Part shown: piece by piece, positions 14,148 to 20,149 of the stretch
Layout: each line of letters opens with the position of its first letter
How positions within the stretch are numbered: the first letter of the stretch is position 1
NCBI GenBank assembly: GCA_964370625.1
Contig: CAYJKB010000039.1
Coordinates: forward strand, 1-20,149
Direction of reading: 5' to 3'
DNA length: 20,149 bases
Source of the DNA: CAYJKB01 sp964370625
Lineage (GTDB): Bacteria > Bacillota > Clostridia > Oscillospirales > Butyricicoccaceae
Made by a program: the position numbers and the translations under genes
The notes under the pieces: generated by a model
Told to the model about the DNA's origin: nothing
Database searches by the model: none
Seen by the model: only the letters and a program-made list of their open reading frames with translations

Positions 14148-15404
14148 ATGAGTAAAGAAGTAAATGCCCTACGACCTATAGCCCAAAACGAGAGGAAAAA
14201 CTGGATTTCATTAGCATTTGTTCAAGCGGGGATATGTGTATGTGTTCCATCATTTTTATTAGGCGCTCTCTTAGTAGAGAGTATGAATTTCACTTCAGCT
14301 GTCGCCTCGGGCGTGTTAGGCTATGTGATTGTCGTTATAGTTATCGCTGTTCTTGGATTTATTGGTTGTGATTTAGGATTAGCAACCTGTACCATAACAG
14401 AGTCTACATTTGGAAAAAGTGGCGCTAGATATATAGCGAGTGTTATTTTTACCATAAACCTAATCGGTTGGTTTGGTATTAATAATGGAGAGTGTGCGCT
14501 TGCTTTTGCAAACTTTATGGAGAGTTATTTTGGGGTGGTTATTCCTTATAGTGTTTCTTGTATATTCTGGGGAATAATAATGACACTTACTGCTGTTTTT
14601 GGGATAGATGCTATTGAAAAGTTAGATGTAATTGGCATTCCATTTTTGCTTGTAGTTATGATTATAGGCACAGTTATGGCCGTGAATATGCATGGATTAG
14701 AATCTGTAAACAGACCTGTGGAAGAAACAATGACTTTCATTGATGGTGTAGCCCTATCATTTAATTTTTATGCAGCGGGAGCAATTGTTCAGTCTGATAT
14801 GACACGTTATCAAAAATCAAGACGAGATACAATACTATCAACATTTTTTGGTGTATTCCCTGCTGGGGTACTAACTTTAATACTTGGAGCAATGCTAACA
14901 AAAATTGCTAATGAGTATGATATAAGTCTTGTCTTAATAGCAGTAGGTATCCCAGTACTGGGGATTTTATCTCTTATTATTTCCACATGGACTACTAATG
15001 TTACAAATGCATATATGGGAGCTTTAGATACGGTTAAAATTTTCAACATTCCTGATCATCGTCGTCGTGAAGCTACTATGGCGGTAGGTGCGATAGGTAC
15101 TATTTTAGGAATGATGGGTATATTAGATGGCATTATGCCATTTTTAGCATTCCTTTCTTATTTAGTTTGCCCAATTGGTGGAATAATGTTTGCTGATTAC
15201 TTTATAATCGGTAAAGGCAAGCCTGAAAACTGGCACTCGAGAGATGGTTTTTACATAGTTGGTGTACTTTCATGGGCAATTGGTGCTTTACTTGCGTATG
15301 TAATAAGATTAGAAATGATGGGTATAATTTTTGCAGCAATAGTATTTGTTGTGTTAGAAAAATTTTTCCCATCGTATTCAAGAGCTAAAAAAAGTAGTAA
15401 ATAA
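14148..15404 (+). CDS. NCS1-family permease, CodB (cytosine/purine) type
   Basis: A 418-residue inner-membrane transporter with about 12 hydrophobic segments. The cytoplasmic start QNERKNWISLAFVQAGICV is followed by the first membrane segments, and GKSGARYIASVIFTINLIGWFGIN (about 98-121) is the characteristic region of cytosine permeases; LSFNFYAAGAIVQSDMTRYQKSRRDT (about 203-228) is also typical of the family. Length equals E. coli CodB (419). NCS1 permeases bring in purines, pyrimidines, hydantoins or allantoin by proton or sodium symport. Which of these is carried cannot be read from the sequence. It is first in the operon, next to the PucR-type regulator, with AAAGGTGAG before the ATG. 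The absence of a deaminase gene nearby argues against plain cytosine use. Confidence 0.85.
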   Translation: MSKEVNALRPIAQNERKNWISLAFVQAGICVCVPSFLLGALLVESMNFTSAVASGVLGYVIVVIVIAVLGFIGCDLGLATCTITESTFGKSGARYIASVIFTINLIGWFGINNGECALAFANFMESYFGVVIPYSVSCIFWGIIMTLTAVFGIDAIEKLDVIGIPFLLVVMIIGTVMAVNMHGLESVNRPVEETMTFIDGVALSFNFYAAGAIVQSDMTRYQKSRRDTILSTFFGVFPAGVLTLILGAMLTKIANEYDISLVLIAVGIPVLGILSLIISTWTTNVTNAYMGALDTVKIFNIPDHRRREATMAVGAIGTILGMMGILDGIMPFLAFLSYLVCPIGGIMFADYFIIGKGKPENWHSRDGFYIVGVLSWAIGALLAYVIRLEMMGIIFAAIVFVVLEKFFPSYSRAKKSSK

Positions 15405-15429
15405 CTTGTGATTGAAAGGATTGAATATT

Positions 15430-16524
15430 ATGAAAAAATGTACTTTACAAGATGCGATTGATATACTTTATGGTTGTGCTTTACTAGGAACAGGTGGTGG
15501 TGGTAGACTTGCTGACGGAATCGAACTTATAGAAGAAGACTTTAAGTTAGGTAGAGAACTAAATATTATCCCATTAAATGAAATTCCAGATAACGGATAC
15601 ATTGCCACACCCTATGGTTGTGGAGCACCTCCTAAAGCAGGAGCCAAACTACCTGAAAAATTTGCTTGTCTGCCTATTTATGACAACTCACCCTCAGTGT
15701 TAGCATTTCAAGCCTTAGAGAGTTTTTTAGGCACTAAGTTCTGCGCTGTTTCATCCACAGAACTAGGAGGCGAAAACACTGCCGAAGCACTACACATTGC
15801 CAGTGAGTTGGGATTACCAATTGCGGACAGTGACCCTGCTGGTCGCTCTGTACCTGAATTACAACAAACTACTTATAATGTGATGGAACAGCCTATTTAT
15901 CCACTTGCAGTAGCTACACAATTTGGAGAAACTGTAATTGTATCAAAAGTAGCAGATGACTCAAGGGCAGAAGATGTTGTACGTGCAATTGCTGTTGTTA
16001 GTAATGATTTGGTAGGGGTTGCAGACCACCCAATGATAGGCCGTACATTTAAGAAATCAGTAATCCCAAATGCAATTACTTACGCAATGAATATAGGTAA
16101 AACAATACGACTAGCAAAAGAAAAAAATGAAGATGTGGCAACAGCTGTTGCCTGTGGTTTTGGTGGCAAAGTAGTGTTTGAAGGAAATATAATCGATACT
16201 CCATGGGAATGTGTGGGCGGATTTAATGTTGGTGAAATTTTCATTAAGGGAATAAACGATTATGAAAATCAAGAATATAAAATATGGATGAAAAATGAAA
16301 ATATTATTGCTTATCGCAATGGAGTGGTTGATGTAAGTGTACCTGATTTGATTTGCTTAATTGATGAAAACGGAGATCCTGTTACAAACCCTGATTGGAC
16401 AGAAAATATGAAGGTGAGTATTCTTGTTTTGCCATCACCTGAAATTTGGGCAACTGAAGCAGGTTTAAAACTACTAGGTCCTCGCTCTTTTGGATTTGAT
16501 TTTGACTACAAACCATATCTATAA
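15430..16524 (+). CDS. DUF917 family protein (hydantoinase-associated)
   Basis: A 364-residue protein of the DUF917 family (S-Me-THD family, PF06032). The start KKCTLQDAIDILYGCALLGTGGGG contains the Gly-rich turn typical of its N-terminus; IATPYGCGAPPKAGAKLPEK, SSTELGGENTAEALHIASELGLPIADSD (about 109-137) and SFGFDFDYKPY at the end are conserved. The family is often found beside hydantoinase and amidohydrolase genes and NCS1 permeases, and members are sometimes named as N-methylhydantoinase-like; the reaction is not established. An in-frame TTG at 15412 would add six residues, but AAAGGA lies 9 bases before the ATG at 15430 and the family begins there, so that start is preferred. It follows the permease after 25 bases and is likely in the same operon. 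Confidence 0.85.
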   Translation: MKKCTLQDAIDILYGCALLGTGGGGRLADGIELIEEDFKLGRELNIIPLNEIPDNGYIATPYGCGAPPKAGAKLPEKFACLPIYDNSPSVLAFQALESFLGTKFCAVSSTELGGENTAEALHIASELGLPIADSDPAGRSVPELQQTTYNVMEQPIYPLAVATQFGETVIVSKVADDSRAEDVVRAIAVVSNDLVGVADHPMIGRTFKKSVIPNAITYAMNIGKTIRLAKEKNEDVATAVACGFGGKVVFEGNIIDTPWECVGGFNVGEIFIKGINDYENQEYKIWMKNENIIAYRNGVVDVSVPDLICLIDENGDPVTNPDWTENMKVSILVLPSPEIWATEAGLKLLGPRSFGFDFDYKPYL

Positions 16525-16542
16525 ATAAAGGATTGTGATGAA

Positions 16543-17808
16543 ATGATACAGCAATTACAAAACTTACTCAAATTTGAAAGTATTACTAATGCGCCAGATA
16601 TATACGATCCTATACACGGCAGACTACCATATGGAAAAGATGTTTTTCAAGCTTTGGAATACACCTTGGATTTATGTAAATCGTATGGGTTTAAAACAAA
16701 AAATTGTGATAACTATTTAGGTTATGCCGAAATAGGTGAGGGTAAAACTATAATTGGGATTTTGGCTCATTTAGATGTAGTGCCTGCAGGTGATGGGTGG
16801 AGTTATCCGCCGTTTGACGGAACAGTTGTAGGCGATAGGCTGTATGGGAGAGGCAGTGTGGATAACAAAGGTCCAATCATAGCAGTTATCCACGCTATGA
16901 AAGCAATTAAAGAAAGTGGAATAAAGATTGATAAGCGTATACGACTTATTTTAGGTTGCCAAGAAGAAAGTGGCGATTGGGAGGATATTAAGCACTACCT
17001 CAAAACTGAGGAGGCTCCATCATATGGATTTACTCCTGATGCAGATTTCCCAGCGATTTATGGCGAGAAAGGCATTTTGCTTTTAAATATTAAATTTCCA
17101 TTACACAAAACAGATTTGGTTTCTGCAAGTGGTGGCACAGCGGTAAATGTTGTGCCAAGCACTGCACAGGCAACTACACAAAGTGGTCAAAATATAAATG
17201 GCATTGGTAAATCTGCACATGGAAGTATGCCAGAACATGGAGTAAATGCAATTGCACATCTTTTTTCACAAATTAATACGGATTTTGCAGAATTTTACAA
17301 TCGAAAACTAGGTTATTGCATAGATGGAAGTAATATTAACTGTGGATTTGAAGATGAGGAGAGTGGGAAACTTAGTTTAAATGTGGGAACTGTTTCAGTA
17401 GAAGATAACGAGTTAAAATTAGAAGTAGACATTCGCTATCCCATTAGTGTTGATACTAAAGAAATAATTGACAATATAAGTACAGAGGTTAAAGAATATG
17501 ATGGTGATGTACAGATAAAATCACATAAAGCACCGGTGTTTATGGATAAAGAAAGCCCTGTGATACAATCTCTAATTTCTGCTTATCAAGAAATAACACA
17601 GGATAATACGCCACCAGTTGTAATAGGTGGTGGCACCTATGCAAGAGCTATGAATTCGATAGTGGCATTCGGCCCTGTGTTTCCGAACATGCCTTGTACT
17701 GAACATATGGCTAACGAATATATTACCATAACTGAACTTAACAAAGCTATGGAAATTTATACTCTTGCTCTTAGCAACCTATTAAAAATGGAGGATAACC
17801 ATGCCTAA
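16543..17808 (+). CDS. M20 metallopeptidase, Sapep/PepV-type dipeptidase
   Basis: A 421-residue zinc or manganese dipeptidase of family M20. The metal ligands are all visible: H76 with D78 in AHLDVVPAGDGWSYPPF, D107 in GRGSVDNKGP, the general-base/ligand pair E141-E142 in GCQEESGDW, D166 in TPDADFP, and H388 in CTEHMANE. The insertion domain (about 175-300) includes a GKSAHGSMPEHGVNAI segment (about 223-238) that marks the lid domain. AHLDVVPAGDGW and PDADFPAIYGEKG are typical of PepV and Sapep enzymes, which cleave dipeptides and possibly amide derivatives. At 421 residues it is slightly shorter than PepV (about 470). Start at 16543 because the nearby ATG at 16537 runs into a stop. The end overlaps the next start by 8 bases, so the genes are coupled. 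Confidence 0.88.
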   Translation: MIQQLQNLLKFESITNAPDIYDPIHGRLPYGKDVFQALEYTLDLCKSYGFKTKNCDNYLGYAEIGEGKTIIGILAHLDVVPAGDGWSYPPFDGTVVGDRLYGRGSVDNKGPIIAVIHAMKAIKESGIKIDKRIRLILGCQEESGDWEDIKHYLKTEEAPSYGFTPDADFPAIYGEKGILLLNIKFPLHKTDLVSASGGTAVNVVPSTAQATTQSGQNINGIGKSAHGSMPEHGVNAIAHLFSQINTDFAEFYNRKLGYCIDGSNINCGFEDEESGKLSLNVGTVSVEDNELKLEVDIRYPISVDTKEIIDNISTEVKEYDGDVQIKSHKAPVFMDKESPVIQSLISAYQEITQDNTPPVVIGGGTYARAMNSIVAFGPVFPNMPCTEHMANEYITITELNKAMEIYTLALSNLLKMEDNHA

Positions 17809-18688
17809 ACACTTAATTATAACAAGATTTCTCCCTCAAAAATATCAAAAACAATTCTTAGATTTGATATATGACTTGCTTGGAGGGGTTCTATATGCAA
17901 TCGGGGTATATAGTTTTGCCAAAACAGCTAATTTTGCCCCAGGAGGAATATCTGGTTTGGCATTAATAGTAAATCACTTGTTAAAATTTCCAATAGGTGT
18001 AACTACTTTAGTGCTTAATATACCTTTAATTTTTATCAGTTATAAAGTAGTGGGAAAAGACTTTTTAATTAGGTCATTAAGATCTATGATAATATGTACT
18101 ATTTTTGTCGATGTTGTGTTTCCTATTACCATACCTTATTCAGGTAGTTCGTTGCTTGCTGCCGTATATTATGGAATTTTCATGGGCGCTGGCCTTGCAC
18201 TTATTTACATGCGTGGCAGCAGTACAGGTGGGACAGATTTTCTGATTTTATCAGTGAAAACTAAATTTCCACATCTGTCGCTAGGAATTGTAACGCTTGC
18301 AATTGATTTATTTGTAATCTTATTAGGGTGGCCTGTTTTTGGCAATATTGATGCCGTACTTTATGGTCTAATTTCTACATTTTCGGTGTCTATAATTTTA
18401 GATAAAATCATGTATGGTACAAATGCACGAAAGCTTCTGCTGATTATAACCACAAAAGGTAACCAAATAGCAGAAAAGATTAATGATAAGACAGGGCGTG
18501 GATCTACGTATATCAAGGCTATAGGCACATATTCAAAAGAAGATAAGGATATAATACTTTGTGCTTGTTCAAAAGCACAAGCCTATGTGGTGACAGGCAT
18601 GATTCATAGCATTGATGAAACTGCATTTGTTATGGTGACCGAAACAAGTGAGGTTTTCGGAGAAGGGTTTATAGAGATTCAAAATTAG
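17801..18688 (+). CDS. YitT family membrane protein (DUF161/DUF2179)
   Basis: A 295-residue protein with five or six membrane segments in the first 200 residues, including GGVLYAIGVYSFAKTANFAPGG (about 28-49) with the FAPGGISGLALI motif and GIFMGAGLALIYMRGSSTGGTDFL (about 125-148), both signatures of the YitT family. The soluble C-terminal part (about 205-290) is the DUF2179 domain, with RGSTYIKAIGTYSKEDKDIILCACSK and a final EVFGEGF motif. YitT proteins are of unknown function; a transport role is often assumed. Length is normal (about 280-290). It is preceded by GGAGG and overlaps the dipeptidase gene, so it may export or import a product of that enzyme, but this is only suggested by position. 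Confidence 0.88.
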   Translation: MPKHLIITRFLPQKYQKQFLDLIYDLLGGVLYAIGVYSFAKTANFAPGGISGLALIVNHLLKFPIGVTTLVLNIPLIFISYKVVGKDFLIRSLRSMIICTIFVDVVFPITIPYSGSSLLAAVYYGIFMGAGLALIYMRGSSTGGTDFLILSVKTKFPHLSLGIVTLAIDLFVILLGWPVFGNIDAVLYGLISTFSVSIILDKIMYGTNARKLLLIITTKGNQIAEKINDKTGRGSTYIKAIGTYSKEDKDIILCACSKAQAYVVTGMIHSIDETAFVMVTETSEVFGEGFIEIQN

Positions 18689-18709
18689 ACTTATTATAGT
18701 GGTGAAATT

Positions 18710-19645
18710 ATGAGTGTTGATACGATAAAAATACAAGAAATTTTAGAGAAGGCTTACACACATTCCATCGGTTTTATCAATGAGGGTAAAGTAGCAAACT
18801 ATATCCCAGAGCTTTCAGATGTAAATCTTAATCATTTAGGTATAGCTATTTATGGAATTAATGGAAATGTATACACGATAGGAGATTGTAGCCATAGATT
18901 TACTATACAAAGTATTTGTAAAATAATTTTGCTCTGTACTGCAATTAAAGACGTAGGATATGATGAAGTGTTTAAGAAAGTAGGTACAGAGCCTACGGGT
19001 GATCCATTTAATTCTATTGTTAGGCTTGAAAACCGTTCGAAAATCCCGCTTAACCCTATGATTAATGCAGGTGCTATAGCTGTAACATCTGCTATCACAG
19101 GTGAAAATGCACATCAAAAATTAGAGAAAGTAATTGCACTATCTAAAAAACTGCTGGATAATGAAAATGTTTTTTATGATGAAAATATATATCGTTCCGA
19201 AAGTAAAACAGGAGATAGAAATCGTGCACTGATTTATATGATGAAATCAAATGGAATAATTTTTGGAGATGCAGAGGAACATTTAGAAGTTTACTTTAAG
19301 TCGTGTTCGATACTTGCAAGTTGTAAGGAACTTTCTCATGTAGGAGCAGTTCTCGCAAATAATGGAATATCTCCCAAAACTGGCGAAAGAATAGTCGATT
19401 CAGATACTGCACGATTAATCCGTTCGCTCATGATAACTTGCGGACTTTATGATGGATCTGGTAGATACGCTGTTAATGTGGGTGTACCATCAAAGAGTGG
19501 TGTAGGTGGTGGTATTGTAAGTGCTGTTCCCAATAAATATGGGATAAGCACATATTCGCCAAAGTTAGATGAATGTGGCAATAGCTTATCTGGTATTAAA
19601 GCCATGGAATTTATATCAAATAAAATGCAACTTAACATATTGTGA
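18710..19645 (+). CDS. glsA: Glutaminase, beta-lactamase-like fold
   Basis: A 311-residue glutaminase (PF04960) that converts glutamine to glutamate and ammonia in the cytoplasm. The serine-dependent active site SICK is at 68-71 (S68, K71), in the conserved FTIQSICKI. NPMINAGAIAVTS at about 113-125, a YxSE-like IYRSESKTGDRNRA at about 161-174 and SKSGVGGGIVSAVPNKYGISTYSPKLDECGNS at about 262-293 are all typical of bacterial glutaminases such as YbaS and YbgJ, and length is right (305-310). It follows the YitT gene after 21 bases with only a weak GTGGTG site and is the last gene of the cluster. A hairpin at 19688-19712 lies beyond. Together with the dipeptidase it suggests end products of glutamate and ammonia. 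Confidence 0.93.
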   Translation: MSVDTIKIQEILEKAYTHSIGFINEGKVANYIPELSDVNLNHLGIAIYGINGNVYTIGDCSHRFTIQSICKIILLCTAIKDVGYDEVFKKVGTEPTGDPFNSIVRLENRSKIPLNPMINAGAIAVTSAITGENAHQKLEKVIALSKKLLDNENVFYDENIYRSESKTGDRNRALIYMMKSNGIIFGDAEEHLEVYFKSCSILASCKELSHVGAVLANNGISPKTGERIVDSDTARLIRSLMITCGLYDGSGRYAVNVGVPSKSGVGGGIVSAVPNKYGISTYSPKLDECGNSLSGIKAMEFISNKMQLNIL

Positions 19646-19687
19646 TTATAAATAATTAAACTTTTTTATAGGTTTGTAAATTATACT

Positions 19688-19712
19688 CTTTGGTGACACT
19701 GCATCACCGAAG
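19688..19712 (+). terminator. Possible terminator of the metabolic operon
   Basis: CTTTGGTGA (19688-19696) pairs with TCACCGAAG (19704-19712) with one G-U pair around a 7-base loop, 43 bases after the glutaminase stop. No T-run follows, so termination would be weak or factor-dependent; position is the main support. Confidence 0.45.
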
Positions 19713-19850
19713 CAATGGCAAAGAATATTATATTAAAGACAAAGGTTAAAAGTTATCATTATAAATCCATTAACGGCTTGCTTTAATTTAGAAAGCTTTA
19801 GAAAATTATATATCAATAGCTTTATAGCAGAACTTAATAAATTAAACTAT

Positions 19851-19872
19851 TGAGTACAATTTGAGTACAAAA
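19851..19872 (+). repeat. Tandem 11-bp direct repeat, TGAGTACA type
   Basis: Units TGAGTACAATT (19851-19861) and TGAGTACAAAA (19862-19872) repeat head to tail with the same 11-bp period as the TGGCAACA pairs. The core resembles the GAGTAGTAAAT-like DR2 arm site of Tn916. It probably belonged to a different integrase than the other two pairs. Confidence 0.6.
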
Positions 19873-20112
19873 AGTTTTGGAAAAGAAATTAATTTGATTA
19901 AATTGCGAATTATAGATAATAGAGATACCATAAAACAAGAAAATCCACTCTGATTATAATATAGTGAGAGGAGTGGGAGTAAGGGTCTACGGCTTACAAG
20001 TAGTATAATTACTCAAAATAACTGTATAAAAAGGCTGTTTTAGCTATAAATATTGTATATTTCAGTGGTTTTGCTAATATTTATGCAATATTAGAATGAG
20101 AATTTACTCTCG

Positions 20113-20134
20113 TGGCAACAGAATGGCAACAAAA
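20113..20134 (+). repeat. Tandem 11-bp direct repeat, TGGCAACA type
   Basis: Units TGGCAACAGAA (20113-20123) and TGGCAACAAAA (20124-20134) repeat head to tail. The second unit is identical to the second unit at 11219-11229, and the first shares its TGGCAACA core. The flanks differ, so the two places are not a simple long duplication; a shared integrase specificity explains them better. Confidence 0.6.
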
Positions 20135-20149
20135 ATTATAAAAAGATAA

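Larger units (their letters stand above)
19646..20149. other. Gene-free A+T-rich region with hairpins and two integrase-type repeats
   Basis: No open frame of convincing length or composition is present. The stretch holds the hairpin at 19688-19712, two tandem 11-bp repeats (19851-19872 and 20113-20134) and a stem CCACTC (19945-19950) with GAGTGG (19971-19976), next to GTAAG (19979-19983) with CTTAC (19993-19997). The mix is typical of the ends of integrated elements, where attachment and arm sites lie outside genes. No tRNA gene that could serve as attachment site was recognised. Confidence 0.6.

Noticed and set aside
18836..19638. Minus-strand frames opposite the glutaminase gene
   Set aside because: They are shadows of a gene whose active-site motifs are intact on the + strand.
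1..20149. CRISPR array
   Set aside because: No set of regularly spaced repeats with unique spacers is present; the 11-bp pairs have only two units each and no spacer.

Overview
The window looks like chromosome plus integrated mobile DNA from a low-GC, Gram-positive anaerobe (Clostridia-like). The grounds are A+T-rich codon use, strong AGGAGG-type ribosome binding sites throughout, and the families present (TnpV, MobC/MOBP relaxase, PucR, YitT, Sapep-type dipeptidase). Genus cannot be read from the sequence. There are no rRNA genes and no tRNA that I can recognise.

Region 1 (1 to about 11,230) is most simply the right part of an integrative mobilizable element. It opens with a hairpin-rich, gene-free stretch that is a good oriT candidate, followed by mobC, a MOBP-type relaxase, a row of hairpins, tnpV and a small unknown gene. 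The rest is a defence cargo on one strand: an XRE-type regulator with its own strong promoter and a palindromic operator, a DpnM-like adenine methylase, a conserved 77-aa small protein, a DpnII-like GATC endonuclease, a reverse transcriptase of the defence-associated type, a DpnA-like second methylase, a third methylase broken by a frameshift, and an 844-aa helicase fused to a PD-(D/E)xK nuclease. Twelve bases after that last gene lies a tandem 11-bp direct repeat of the kind tyrosine integrases of the Tn916 group bind near element ends. No integrase is inside the window; it would be expected to the left.

Region 2 (about 11,230-12,443) is gene-poor. It holds a perfect 28-bp inverted repeat, a decayed lipoprotein gene, an orphan terminator, and a stretch at 12,171-12,415 that folds into long helices held by G-U pairs. 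G-U pairs are compatible with RNA on the + strand only, so this is a candidate structured non-coding RNA.

Region 3 (12,444-19,645) is a metabolic cluster: a PucR-family regulator on the - strand, diverging from an NCS1 (cytosine/purine-type) permease, a DUF917 protein, a Sapep/PepV-type M20 dipeptidase, a YitT membrane protein and a glutaminase. The divergent intergenic space carries repeated TTGTGCA half-sites, one lying on the -35 of the regulator. The set reads as uptake and breakdown of a nitrogen-rich compound, with glutamate and ammonia as end products; the substrate is not determined.

Region 4 (19,646-20,149) is gene-free and carries two further tandem 11-bp repeats (TGAGTACA type and TGGCAACA type), suggesting that the ends of one or two other integrated elements abut the metabolic cluster.
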